Shown: positions 34,468-43,881 of the stretch, one piece after another | Position numbering within the stretch: position 1 is the stretch's first letter | Layout: each line of letters opens with the position of its first letter | Source: Streptomyces cinerochromogenes | Lineage (GTDB): Bacteria > Actinomycetota > Actinomycetes > Streptomycetales > Streptomycetaceae | Direction: 5' to 3' | DNA length: 64,000 nt | Assembly: GCF_014648635.1 (NCBI RefSeq) | Contig: NZ_BMRM01000010.1 | Span: 186,001-250,000 of the forward strand | Notes under the pieces: model-generated | Seen by the model: only the letters and a program-made list of their open reading frames with translations | Told to the model about the DNA's origin: nothing | Databases searched by the model: none | Made by a program: the position numbers and the translations under genes

Positions 34468-35193
34468 GTGTTCTACTACCTGCTCAAGTACGTGTTCCTG
34501 GGACCGCTGCTCAGACTGGTCTTCCGTCCCCGGATCGAGGGCCTGGAGCACGTGCCCGCGTCGGGGCCGGCCATCGTCGCGGGGAACCACCTGTCCTTCT
34601 CCGACCACTTCCTGATGCCGGCGATCCTCAAGCGCCGCATCACCTTCCTCGCCAAGGCCGAGTACTTCACCGGGCCGGGGGTGAAGGGCCGGCTCACCGC
34701 GTTCTTCTTCCGCAGCGCCGGGCAGATCCCGGTGGACCGCTCGGGCAGGGAGGCGGGGCAGGCCGCGATCCGTGAGGGGCTCGGGGTGCTGCGCAAGGGG
34801 GAGCTGCTCGGCATCTACCCGGAGGGCACGCGCTCGCACGACGGCCGGCTGTACAAGGGCAAGGTCGGGGTCGCCGTGATGGCCCTGACGGCTGGGGTGC
34901 CGGTGGTGCCCTGCGCGATGATCGGCACGTTCGAGGCCCAGCCGCCCGGCAGGGTCGTCCCCCGGATCCGCCCGGTGACCATCCGCTTCGGCGAGCCCCT
35001 GGACTTCTCCCGCTACGCCGGCATGGAGAACGAGAAGGCCGTGCTGCGGGCGGTCACCGACGAGATCGTCTACGCGATCCTGACGCTGTCCGGGCAGGAG
35101 TACGTCGACGAGTACGCGGCGGTCGTCAAGGAACGGCACGCCGCGGAGCAGCGGGCGCGGGAGCGCAGGTTCCCGCGGGCGCCGTTCGCCTGA
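34468..35193 (+). CDS. 1-acylglycerol-3-phosphate O-acyltransferase (PlsC family)
   Basis: 241 aa. PlsC motifs: NHLSFSD (N-H-x4-D, about 40-46), FFRSAGQIPVDR, YPEGTRSHDG and a V-P-V-V-P-C block. It transfers an acyl chain to lysophosphatidic acid or a related acceptor at the membrane. The GTG at 34468 is preceded by GGAGTGAGGGG and gives the usual short hydrophobic N-terminus; an upstream in-frame GTG near 34420 adds only polar residues. Confidence 0.88.
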   Translation: MFYYLLKYVFLGPLLRLVFRPRIEGLEHVPASGPAIVAGNHLSFSDHFLMPAILKRRITFLAKAEYFTGPGVKGRLTAFFFRSAGQIPVDRSGREAGQAAIREGLGVLRKGELLGIYPEGTRSHDGRLYKGKVGVAVMALTAGVPVVPCAMIGTFEAQPPGRVVPRIRPVTIRFGEPLDFSRYAGMENEKAVLRAVTDEIVYAILTLSGQEYVDEYAAVVKERHAAEQRARERRFPRAPFA

Positions 35194-35251
35194 TCTCTGC
35201 CGTGGGCAGAACGACGACCGCCGGCCGTGGCAGGGTGCCTAGGCTCGCCGT

Positions 35252-36274
35252 ATGAGGACAGCGGTGGTGATCGGGGCGAGCGGGCAGATCGGGCGTCCGG
35301 TGGTGGAGGCGCTGGCGCGGGACGGGTGGGCGGTGACGGCCGCCTCGCGTGGCGGCGGCCGGGACGCCGCGTGGGGCGAGGGAGTGCGGACGGTCCGGCT
35401 GGACCGCGCCGACGACGGGGCCCTGGCCGCGGTGGTGGGCGGCGGCTGCGACCTGGTGGTCGACGTGATCGCCTACGACGCGGGGCACGCTCGGCAGGTG
35501 ACGGCTCTCGCGGACCGGATCGGCTCGGCGGTGGTGGTCTCCAGCGTCTCCGTGTACCAGGACGGCGCGGGGCGCGGTTTCGACACCCTGGGCGAGCCGG
35601 ACGGCTTCCCGGACTATCCGGTACCGGTGACCGAGACACAGCCGACGGTCGCTCCCGGTGAGGCCACCTACAGCACCCGTAAGGTCGCCATGGAGCACGA
35701 ACTCCGCGCGGCATGTGATGAGTTGCCGGTGACGGTGCTGCGGGCGGGGGCCGTGCACGGGCCGTACAGCCCGCTGCCGCGCGAGCTGTACTTCGTGAAG
35801 CGGAATCTGGACGGGCGGCGTGACCGGGTGCTGGCCCACGGGGGCCGGAGCCGGTTCCATCCGGCCGCTGCCCGGAACATCGCCGAGCTGGTGCGGCTGG
35901 CGGCGGCCCGGCCGGGCTCCCGGGTGCTCAACGCCTGTGACGGGGACACGCCGACGGTCGCCGGCATCGGCGCGGCGATCGACGCCGTGATGGGGGTGGA
36001 GACCCGGACCGCGTACCTCGACGGGCCGCCGGCCGGTTCCGTCGGCCGGACGCCGTGGTCGGTGCCGCGGCCGGTGGTGTTCGACATGGCCGCCGCCGAG
36101 CGGGAGCTGGGCTACCGGCCGGTGGTGTCGTACGCCGAGAGCCTGCCGGAGACGGTGGAGTGGCTGACCGGGGAGCTGCGCGGGCGGGACTGGCGGGCGG
36201 CGTTCCCGCTGCTCGCCCAGGTCTACCCGGACCTGTTCGACTACGCGGCGGAGGACGCCTGGCGCACGGCCTAG
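35252..36274 (+). CDS. NAD-dependent epimerase/dehydratase family protein (extended SDR)
   Basis: 340 aa. VVIGASGQIGRPVVEAL nucleotide-binding motif at the N-terminus, SSVSVYQDG, and YSTRKVAME (Y-x3-K), i.e. a complete SDR active site. The C-terminal part (GYRPVVSYAESLPETVEWL) is typical of isoflavone-reductase/mRNA-binding-like SDRs. Substrate unknown. 58 nt after the acyltransferase gene, closed by the convergent terminator at 36288. Confidence 0.85.
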   Translation: MRTAVVIGASGQIGRPVVEALARDGWAVTAASRGGGRDAAWGEGVRTVRLDRADDGALAAVVGGGCDLVVDVIAYDAGHARQVTALADRIGSAVVVSSVSVYQDGAGRGFDTLGEPDGFPDYPVPVTETQPTVAPGEATYSTRKVAMEHELRAACDELPVTVLRAGAVHGPYSPLPRELYFVKRNLDGRRDRVLAHGGRSRFHPAAARNIAELVRLAAARPGSRVLNACDGDTPTVAGIGAAIDAVMGVETRTAYLDGPPAGSVGRTPWSVPRPVVFDMAAAERELGYRPVVSYAESLPETVEWLTGELRGRDWRAAFPLLAQVYPDLFDYAAEDAWRTA

Positions 36275-36287
36275 CGGGCGCACGGCA

Positions 36288-36319
36288 GAGGGGCGGCCGG
36301 GAGAGTCCGGCCGCCCCTC
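36288..36319. terminator. Convergent terminator between SDR and tripeptidyl aminopeptidase genes
   Basis: A perfect 13-bp stem (GAGGGGCGGCCGG) with 6-nt loop GAGAGT lies 13 nt after the SDR stop and 18 nt before the stop of the opposing gene. Confidence 0.88.
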
Positions 36320-36337
36320 GTCACCGTACCGGTGCGG

Positions 36338-37933
36338 TTACGGCTTGGGCGTGGCGTGCGGGGCGCAGGTCACGTCCTTGCCGTCCAGCGTGCCGTCGAG
36401 CAGGTAGGCGTCGACGCGCTGGTTGATGCAGGGGTTGACCAGGCCGGTCACACCGTGGGAGCCCGCGTCCTTCTCGGTGATCAGGCGGGAGCCCTTGAAG
36501 CGCTTGTGCAGTTCGACGGCGCCGTCGTACGGGGTGGCGGCGTCACGCGTGGACTGCACGATCAGGACCTTGGGCAGACCCTTGTGGGTCGTGACGTCGA
36601 CCGGGGTGTGCTGCTTGGCCGACCAGGTGGCGCACGGCAGGTTCATCCAGGCGTTGGACCAGGTGAGGAAGGGGTAGCTCTTGTTGAGCCGGGTGTTGTC
36701 CCGGTCCCACTTCTGCCAGCTGGTGGGCCACTTGGCGTCGGCGCACTCGACGGCCGTGTAGACGGCGTTGCTGTTCTCCGCGGAGATGTTGCCCGCGGTG
36801 TCCGACAGGTCCGGGGCGGCGGCGTCGACCAGCGCCTGGGTGTCACCGGCGACGTACTTGCTGAAGACGGTGGCGACCGGCACCCACGAGGAGTCGTAGT
36901 ACGGCGCGCTCTGGAAGAAGGAGATCAGCTCGGCCGGGCCGACGACCCCGCCGATCGGGTGCTTCTTCGCGGTGGCCCGCAGGTCCAGCCACTTGGCCTG
37001 GACGGCGGCGCGGGTGGTGCCGAGGTGGAAGGCGGCGTCGTTGGCGGCGACCCAGTCCTGCCAGTCCTTCCAGCGGCCCTCGAAGGCGACGTCCTGGTCC
37101 AGGTTGGCCTGGTACCAGATCTTCTCCCGCGAGGGGTCGACCACGCTGTCGACGACCATGCGGCGCAGGTGGCCCGGGAAGAGGGTGCCGTAGACGGCGC
37201 CGAGGTAGGTGCCGTAGGAGACGCCGAGGTAGTTGAGCTTCTTCTCGCCCAGCGCGGCGCGGATGACGTCCAGGTCGCGGGCGGTGTTCGGCGTGGTCAT
37301 GTGCGGCAGCATCCGGCCGCTGTGCTCGGCGCAGCCGTCCGCGTACGCGCGGGCCAGCTTGCGCTGCGCGGTCTTGTCGGCCGTGCTGTCCGGCACCGGG
37401 TCCATCTTGGGCGCCTTGACGAACTCCTGCGGGTCCACGCAGGAGATGGGCGCCGAGTGACCGACGCCGCGCGGGTCGAAGCCGACGAAGTCGTAGGCCT
37501 TGGCGACGTTCGCCCAGACGGGGTTCTTGGTGGTGACCCGGCGCGGGAAGCGCAGGCCGGAGCCGCCGGGGCCGCCCGGGTTGTAGACGAGGGCGCCCTG
37601 GCGGTCCTTCTTGGTGCCGGTGTTGCCGATACGGTCCACGGCGAGCTTGATCTGCTTGCCGTAGGGGTGGGCGTAGTCGAGCGGCACGCTGACCCAGCCG
37701 CACTGGATGGGCTTCTCCAGCCCCCAGTCGGCCGGGCAGTCCTGCCACTTGACGCCGGCCTTGGCGGCGCGGGCGGCGGCTGTCTCGGCGCCCTTGGCCT
37801 CCCGGTCCGGCGCGGGCCGGCTCGCGGCGCCGGCCATGGGCGCCGACACGGCGCCGGCGATCAGAGTGGCGGTGACGAGTACTCCGGCCGAACCGAGCGC
37901 CAGCAGGCGGCTCTTCGGTCTGTTCTCCCTCAA
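36338..37933 (-). CDS. tap: Secreted tripeptidyl aminopeptidase (alpha/beta hydrolase)
   Basis: 531 aa. Signal peptide (MRENRPKSRLLALGSAGVLV, cleavage near APMAGAAS). Catalytic Ser in YLGVSYGTYLG, Asp in STRDAATPYDGA, His in DAGSHGVTG; the oxyanion region is YNPGGPGGSGL. This is the Streptomyces Tap/SlpD/E family, which removes N-terminal tripeptides from extracellular proteins. The start codon is TTG at 37933, with GGGGAGGGG 8-16 nt upstream; no ATG or GTG gives a signal peptide. Confidence 0.9.
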   Translation of the reverse strand: MRENRPKSRLLALGSAGVLVTATLIAGAVSAPMAGAASRPAPDREAKGAETAAARAAKAGVKWQDCPADWGLEKPIQCGWVSVPLDYAHPYGKQIKLAVDRIGNTGTKKDRQGALVYNPGGPGGSGLRFPRRVTTKNPVWANVAKAYDFVGFDPRGVGHSAPISCVDPQEFVKAPKMDPVPDSTADKTAQRKLARAYADGCAEHSGRMLPHMTTPNTARDLDVIRAALGEKKLNYLGVSYGTYLGAVYGTLFPGHLRRMVVDSVVDPSREKIWYQANLDQDVAFEGRWKDWQDWVAANDAAFHLGTTRAAVQAKWLDLRATAKKHPIGGVVGPAELISFFQSAPYYDSSWVPVATVFSKYVAGDTQALVDAAAPDLSDTAGNISAENSNAVYTAVECADAKWPTSWQKWDRDNTRLNKSYPFLTWSNAWMNLPCATWSAKQHTPVDVTTHKGLPKVLIVQSTRDAATPYDGAVELHKRFKGSRLITEKDAGSHGVTGLVNPCINQRVDAYLLDGTLDGKDVTCAPHATPKP

Positions 37934-38077
37934 GTGGGGCCCCTCCCCGTACCTAGCTGTGAGTTGTCAGGCGGGGATCCTCTCGGCTGTGAGCGCGCGG
38001 GGAACAGGGTTTGCCGGTCTTCTTTACCAATCCGATAACCGGATGATCATGTTCGAGCCGCGAACCGCCCGTCCGCT

Positions 38078-38832
38078 TCAGCCGAGCCCGGTGAGCGCCT
38101 CGTCCAGGAGCCGCCGCAGGCGCAGGGCGTCGGAGGCGACGGCGCTGACGAGAACGGCCGGGCCGGCCAGCGGTATCAGGGCCGCGCTCTCCCCCAGCAT
38201 CCGCGTCTCGACCGGACGCTGCGCGAACTCGGGACGGACGACGACGAGCTGCCCTACCGCCCGGTGTCCCGCCAGCACCGCCGGCCCGTCCCAGCCGCCC
38301 GGTGCGCCGGGGCCGCAGGACAGCTCCTGGTCCAGTACGGTCCGGCCCGCGACGCGCACGGTGAGGCGGCTGGTGAGCCGGCCGGGGGGCTCGCCGACGC
38401 GTCCCAGGACCTGCTCCTCGCGCAGGACGAGGCGGGCGCCGGCGGCGAGTTCGGCCCGGGTGGTGACGTACAGGTCGCTGCCGTCGGCGGAGATCAACTG
38501 CTCGGGCGTCCAGTGCAGTTCGGCGCCGGCGGCCACGTCGAGCCGGACGTCGTAGCGGGCCTCGCCCTTGGCCTGGCCCGGCAGGGCGAGGGTGGCGGCG
38601 GCCGAGCCGACGTGCAGCCGGGCGCCCTCCTCCACCCGTGCGGACAGCGTGAAGCGGTCACCGCCGAGCGGCCCGCTCATCGCGCCGACGACCATGACCT
38701 TCGCCCCGGCTCCGGTGGACCGGGTGCGGCGCAGGGCCAGCGGGCCCTCGCCGTCCAGGACGGGCAGGGCCGTTCCGCCGCGGCCGTCGGGGCGGGCGAC
38801 GATCCGGGCGCTCGCCCGGACCCCGGTGACGG

Positions 38833-38836
<4 letters not shown>
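38078..38836 (-). CDS. ureD: Urease accessory protein UreD
   Basis: 252 aa. UreD family blocks: EGPLALRRTRS, VMVVGAMSGPLGGDRF, HVGSAAATLALPG, LHWTPEQLIS. UreD binds apo-urease with UreF and UreG during nickel insertion. Last gene of ureABCFGD. A GTG at 38836 overlaps ureG by 4 nt (GTGA); an in-frame GTG at 38845 would overlap by 13 nt. Confidence 0.92.
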
Positions 38837-39510
<674 letters not shown>

Positions 39511-39538
39511 GGGTACGGCTCCTGTGATCGGTAGGTCT

Positions 39539-39625
39539 TCAGCCGGGCGGGTCGGGGGCGCGGGGGCGGGGCTGGGGCTGGGCGGGGGCGCGCAGGCGCG
39601 GAAGGGGGGCGGGGCCGGCGGTGGG
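39539..39625. other. G-rich spacer inside the urease operon, G-quadruplex candidate
   Basis: The only real gap in the ure operon (39511-39631) is packed on the plus strand with runs of three to six G separated by 1-7 nt. The plus strand is the template for ure transcription. Several four-run G-quadruplex combinations are possible. No open frame or hairpin with a ribosome site for ureG was seen apart from GGAG before the ureG ATG. Confidence 0.5.
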
Positions 39626-39631
39626 GGTGGC

Positions 39632-40306
39632 TCAGGACGCGAACAGCCGTACCGGCCAGGCGGCGTGGGCCTCGGCCATGACCTCCAGCACCGGTGCCGA
39701 CGCGGCCGGCAGCGCGTCGACCCCTTCCTCCGCCGTCCTGCGTGCCGCCGCCACGGCGGCGTCCGCCACGCGGTCCAGCTCGGGCGCCAGCCGGGCGAGC
39801 ACCGCGGTCGCGTCGAACGGGTCGAGGCTCAGCAACCGCACGGTGGCCGTCGCCGGCCCGCTCACGCTCTCGTACGCCGCACAGTGGGCCGCGTCCTCCG
39901 GCGCGAGTCCGGCCGCCCGGGCGGCGAGACCCAGGACCACCGGCTGATGGGCCCCCTTGGGGAACTGCCGTGCGAGGGCGTCGAGTTCGGCGGACGGCCA
40001 GGTCGCCCGCGCGGCCCGCAGCAGCTGTCGGCCGAGCCGCCGCGCGGTGGCCCTCAGGGCCGGGGACGGCGTGCGGGCGTCGGCCGCCGCGTCCAGCTCG
40101 CCGGGGTCGGCGCCGAGCACGGCGGCCGCCGCGAGCGCGCCCGCGACCAGCCCGGCGGTGTGCAGCCGGCCCCGGCAGAAGTCCTCCAGGCTCGCGGCGT
40201 CGGTGATGCGCCCGGCCTTGACGGCGGCCTCGGCCCCGCCGGAGTGCGCGTGCCCTCCGGCGGGGAAGCGGCCGTCGGCCAGGACCAGCAGTGCTGCCCG
40301 GGACAT
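39632..40306 (-). CDS. ureF: Urease accessory protein UreF
   Basis: 224 aa, all-helical. LADGRFPAGGHAHSGGAEAAV N-terminus and SPALRATARRLGRQLLRAA match UreF. It regulates UreG GTPase in the UreDFG complex. The start overlaps the ureC stop by 1 nt (TGATG). The end is followed by the G-rich spacer before ureG, so downstream genes might be expressed at a different level. Confidence 0.92.
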   Translation of the reverse strand: MSRAALLVLADGRFPAGGHAHSGGAEAAVKAGRITDAASLEDFCRGRLHTAGLVAGALAAAAVLGADPGELDAAADARTPSPALRATARRLGRQLLRAARATWPSAELDALARQFPKGAHQPVVLGLAARAAGLAPEDAAHCAAYESVSGPATATVRLLSLDPFDATAVLARLAPELDRVADAAVAAARRTAEEGVDALPAASAPVLEVMAEAHAAWPVRLFAS

Positions 40307-42027
40307 CAGAAGAGGAAGTAACGCTGGGCCATGGGCAGTTCGGCGGCCGGCGCGGCCTCGACCAGTTCGCCGTCGATGTGCACGGCGAAGCTGTCGGGGT
40401 CGATCCGGACGTCGGGCCGGGCGTCGTTCTCCCGCATGTCGGCCTTGGTGACCGCGCGCGTGGACTCGATCGCCGCGAACCGCTTGCCGAGTCCCAGCCG
40501 CTCCGGCAGCCCGTCCTCGATCGCCAGGTCCGAGACGAAGTTGACGGAGTTGGCGGCGGGGGCGCGGCCGATCGCGCCGTACATCGGGCGGGGCAGGATC
40601 GGCTGCGGGGTGGGGATGGAGGCGTTGGCGTCGCCCATCTGGGCGTACGCGATCTGTCCGCCCTTGATGACGAGCAGCGGCTTGACGCCGAAGAACGCCG
40701 GTTCCCACAGCACCAGGTCGGCGAGCTTGCCGGTCTCCACGGAGCCGATCTCGGCGGCGAGGCCCTGGGCGAGCGCCGGGTTGATCGTGTATTTGGCGAC
40801 ATAGCGCCGTACCCGGTGGTTGTCGGCGCGTCCGTCGCCGGGCAGGGCGCCCCGCCGGCGCTTCATGACGTGCGCGGTCTGCCAGGTGCGCAGGACGACC
40901 TCGCCGACGCGGCCCATCGCCTGGGAGTCGGAGGAGATGATCGAGATCGCGCCGAGGTCGTGGAGGATGTCCTCCGCGCCGATGGTGGAGGGGCGGATCC
41001 GGGACTCGGCGAAGGCGAGGTCCTCGGGCACGGCCGGGTTGAGGTGGTGGCACACCATCAGCATGTCGAGGTGTTCCTCGGTCGTGTTGACGGTGAAGGG
41101 CCGGGTCGGGTTGGTGGAGCTGGGCAGCACGTTCGGCTGCGAGACGACGGTCATGATGTCGGGGGCGTGGCCGCCGCCGGCGCCCTCGGTGTGGTACGAG
41201 TGGATGCCCCGGCCCGCGATCGCGGCGAGGGTGTCGCCGACGAAGCCCGCCTCGTTCAGGGTGTCGGTGTGGATGGCGACCTGGATGCCGGTGCGGTCGG
41301 CGACGGTGAGCGCGGCGTCGATGACGGCCGGCGTGGATCCCCAGTCCTCGTGCAGCTTCAGGCCGACGGCGCCGCCGCGGATCTGGGAGAGCATCGCCTC
41401 GTGGCTGACGGTGTTGCCCTTGCCGAGGAAGCCGACGTTGACCGGGTAGGCCTCCATCGCCTCCAGCATCCGGGCCAGGTGCCAGGGGCCGGGGGTGGCG
41501 GTGGTGGCCTTGGAGCCCTCGGCGGGGCCGGTGCCGCCGCCGACCAGGGTGGTGACGCCGGAGGCCAGCGCCTCGTCGGCGACCTGCGGGCAGATGAAGT
41601 GGACGTGCGCGTCGACGGCGCCGGCGGTGAGGATGCGCCCGTTGCCCGCGATGACCTCGGTCTCGGGGCCGATGACGAGGTCGGGGTGGACACCGTCCAT
41701 GGTGTCCGGGTTGCCTGCCTTGCCGAGGGCGGTGATCCGGCCGTCGCGGATGCCGACGTCGGCCTTGACGATGCCCCAGTGGTCGACGACGACGGCACCG
41801 GTGATCACGGTGTCGGGGGTGCCCTCGGCGCGGGTGGCGCGGGACTGGCCCATGGACTCGCGGATGACCTTGCCGCCGCCGAAGACCGCCTCGTCGCCGG
41901 AGCTTCCGGGACCGCCGGAGCGGTCCTCCTCGATCTCGATCAGCAGGTCGGTGTCGGCGAGCCGGATCCGGTCGCCGGTGGTGGGGCCGAACAGATCGGC
42001 GTAGGCGTCGCGGGAGATCTCAGGCAT
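40306..42027 (-). CDS. ureC: Urease alpha subunit UreC
   Basis: 573 aa, family-standard length. Nickel ligands in AHVHF (H141, H143), the carbamylated lysine in VGLKLHEDWG (K224), further His at about 253 and 279, and the mobile flap MVCHHLNP (C326, H327). Hydrolyses urea to ammonia and carbamate. The ATG at 42027 has GGAGG 8 nt upstream and was preferred to a GTG at 42036. It overlaps ureB by 8 nt. Confidence 0.96.
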   Translation of the reverse strand: MPEISRDAYADLFGPTTGDRIRLADTDLLIEIEEDRSGGPGSSGDEAVFGGGKVIRESMGQSRATRAEGTPDTVITGAVVVDHWGIVKADVGIRDGRITALGKAGNPDTMDGVHPDLVIGPETEVIAGNGRILTAGAVDAHVHFICPQVADEALASGVTTLVGGGTGPAEGSKATTATPGPWHLARMLEAMEAYPVNVGFLGKGNTVSHEAMLSQIRGGAVGLKLHEDWGSTPAVIDAALTVADRTGIQVAIHTDTLNEAGFVGDTLAAIAGRGIHSYHTEGAGGGHAPDIMTVVSQPNVLPSSTNPTRPFTVNTTEEHLDMLMVCHHLNPAVPEDLAFAESRIRPSTIGAEDILHDLGAISIISSDSQAMGRVGEVVLRTWQTAHVMKRRRGALPGDGRADNHRVRRYVAKYTINPALAQGLAAEIGSVETGKLADLVLWEPAFFGVKPLLVIKGGQIAYAQMGDANASIPTPQPILPRPMYGAIGRAPAANSVNFVSDLAIEDGLPERLGLGKRFAAIESTRAVTKADMRENDARPDVRIDPDSFAVHIDGELVEAAPAAELPMAQRYFLF

Positions 42028-42331
42028 CGAGGGCACCTCCGGTCTCCCCGCGCAGCCCGGGCACGATCCGGGCGCCGGTGAGCGGCACCAGTTCGACCTC
42101 CACGGGGATGCCGGGCTCGAAGCGGACGGCGGTGCCCGCGGCGACGTTCAGCCGCTTGCCGCGGGCGGCGGCGCGGTCGAACTCCAGGCCGGGGTTGGCC
42201 TCGGCGAAGTGGTAGTGGGAGCCGACCTGGACCGGCCGGTCGGCGGCGTTGAGGACGGTGAGCCGGGTGACTTCACGGCCCGCGTTGCAGACGACGGGGT
42301 CGTCCGCGAAGAGGATCTCTCCGGGAATCAT
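42020..42331 (-). CDS. ureB: Urease beta subunit UreB
   Basis: 103 aa. MIPGEILFADDPVVCNAGRE, then VGSHYHFAEANPGLEFDRAAA and GTAVRFEPG, all diagnostic. Structural subunit stabilising UreC. It starts 10 nt after ureA and overlaps ureC by 8 nt. Residue 15 is Cys in an otherwise typical sequence. Confidence 0.95.
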   Translation of the reverse strand: MIPGEILFADDPVVCNAGREVTRLTVLNAADRPVQVGSHYHFAEANPGLEFDRAAARGKRLNVAAGTAVRFEPGIPVEVELVPLTGARIVPGLRGETGGALDA

Positions 42332-42341
42332 CGCGGCCCCC

Positions 42342-42644
<303 letters not shown>

Positions 42645-42731
42645 GTCCCACCTCACAGTCCTTGCTCCGGACCGTGCGGGGTCCGGTTGCCGCAGCCACC
42701 ACGGCGGGGATAGGTGTAACACACAGACAAA

Positions 42732-42757
42732 TGCCCGGAGGTTCGACATTCCGGGCA
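42732..42757. promoter_or_regulatory. Inverted repeat in the ureA leader region
   Basis: TGCCCGGA and TCCGGGCA form a perfect 8-bp inverted repeat with a 10-nt centre, about 90 nt upstream of ureA. It may be an operator or a 5'-leader hairpin; I recognise no regulator for it. Confidence 0.4.
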
Positions 42758-42800
42758 GAAAAACCCCTGGTGGCGTGGATCGGCAGGCTAGAACGCCGGA

Positions 42801-42816
42801 GTTTCAACGACGTTAA
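42801..42816 (-). promoter_or_regulatory. Candidate GlnR binding box upstream of ureA
   Basis: On the minus strand TTAAC-N6-GAAAC matches the a-b half-site arrangement of the actinobacterial GlnR consensus (gTnAC-N6-GaAAC), with exact spacing. ureA is a known GlnR target in S. coelicolor. The following half-site positions are degenerate. Confidence 0.55.
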
Positions 42817-42873
42817 CCAGACTTTGATCGGCCCATGACCGGCCGATGGCCTCCCGCAGAGGAAGGGAACGGC

Positions 42874-43152
42874 TCAGGACGCGCCCGGCCGCCGGTGCTC
42901 CGCCGCGATCCCGAAGCGTTGCTGCTCACGGGAGACGGAACCGGCCTCGCGGACCGCGGACACCGAGCTGACGACCTGTTCCTCGGACGGCGCCTCCAGC
43001 GCGTCGAGCCGCTCCAGGTCGGCGGCCGAGACGAGTGCGACCAGCGGCTTGCCGTGCCGGGTCACGACGACGCGCTCACCGCCGTAGACGACGCGGTTGA
43101 TCAGGTCGGCGAGCTCAGCCCTGGCTTGCGTCACCGGAATCTCGTAGGCCAT
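42874..43152 (-). CDS. Phd/YefM family antitoxin without an adjacent toxin
   Basis: 92 aa. MAYEIPVTQARAELADLINRV, then GERVVVTRHGKPLVALVSAADLERL is a textbook YefM/Phd N-terminal DNA-binding domain. The C-terminal toxin-neutralising tail is shortened and charged. No RelE/YoeB-type toxin lies next to it. Upstream, GTAC elements at 9-bp steps (43171-43194) look like its operator. A -10-like TATGAT ends 6 nt before the ATG. The divergent neighbour is a ClpP paralogue. Confidence 0.87.
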   Translation of the reverse strand: MAYEIPVTQARAELADLINRVVYGGERVVVTRHGKPLVALVSAADLERLDALEAPSEEQVVSSVSAVREAGSVSREQQRFGIAAEHRRPGAS

Positions 43153-43170
43153 ACCCCCATCATAACGTCA

Positions 43171-43194
43171 GGTACGTCCTGTACATTCTGTACA
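43171..43194. promoter_or_regulatory. Triple GTAC (TGTACA) operator between yefM-like and clpP-like genes
   Basis: GGTACG (43171), TGTACA (43180) and TGTACA (43189) lie exactly 9 bp apart. TGTACA is the core hexamer of the E. coli yefM-yoeB operator bound by YefM. The site is 19 nt from the antitoxin start and 39 nt from the ClpP-like start, so one protein could regulate both. Confidence 0.65.
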
Positions 43195-43232
43195 GAAGTC
43201 GAGCCCACGAGGGACTCGTCATGAGGAGGCGT

Positions 43233-43874
43233 ATGTCCATGCACCGAGCGGCAGCCCGCCATGTCCTGCCCGAGTTCACCGAGCGCACGGGGAGCGCCGT
43301 CCGCACCCTCGATCCGTACGCGAAGCTCTTCGAGGACCGGATCGTCTTCCTCGGCACGCCGGTCGACGACGCGGCGGCCGGCGACGTGACGGCGCAGCTG
43401 ATGTACCTCGAACACGCGGCCCCCGACCGGGACATCACGCTGTACGTGAACTCGCCGGGCGGCTCCTTCGACGCCATGACGGCGGTCTACGACACGATGC
43501 AGTACGTCAGCTGTGACGTCGTCACCTACTGCCTGGGCCAGGCCGCCGCCTCGGCCGCGGTGCTGCTCGCGGCCGGCACCCCGGGCAAGCGGTTCGCCCT
43601 TCCGGGTGCACGCGTGGTGATCGAACAGCCCGCGCTGCCCGAACCGGTGCGCGGTCAGCCCAGCGACCTGTTCGTCCAGGCCGAGGAGCTGACCCGGATC
43701 CGCGGGACGCTCCGCGAGATGCTCGTCCGGCACACGGGGCGCACGGCCGAGCAGGTCGACGAGGACCTGGAGCGTGACCTGATCCTCGACGCCGCCGGAG
43801 CCGTCGCCTACGGTCTGGTGGACGGCATCGTGCCCGCCCGCCGGGACACGCCCGGCGCACCGGACGCGAGGTGA
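43233..43874 (+). CDS. ClpP-like protein lacking canonical catalytic Ser and His
   Basis: 213 aa, ClpP fold: RIVFLGTPVDDAAAGDVTAQL, YVNSPGGSFDAM and ERDLILDAAGAVAYGLVD. The active-site helix reads GQAAASAAVLL where active ClpP has GQAAS-x-x-AVLL, so Ala occupies the nucleophile position (Ser is one residue later). The His motif is ARVVIEQP instead of ARVMIHQP. It is probably not a self-sufficient peptidase and may join mixed ClpP rings. GAGGAGG precedes the ATG at 43233. Divergent from a YefM-type antitoxin. Confidence 0.9.
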   Translation: MSMHRAAARHVLPEFTERTGSAVRTLDPYAKLFEDRIVFLGTPVDDAAAGDVTAQLMYLEHAAPDRDITLYVNSPGGSFDAMTAVYDTMQYVSCDVVTYCLGQAAASAAVLLAAGTPGKRFALPGARVVIEQPALPEPVRGQPSDLFVQAEELTRIRGTLREMLVRHTGRTAEQVDEDLERDLILDAAGAVAYGLVDGIVPARRDTPGAPDAR

Positions 43875-43881
43875 GCCGACC

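Noticed and set aside
42874..43874. A conventional toxin-antitoxin pair made of the YefM-like and ClpP-like genes
   Set aside because: The genes are divergent, and the ClpP-like protein has a clear ClpP fold rather than a RelE/YoeB fold.
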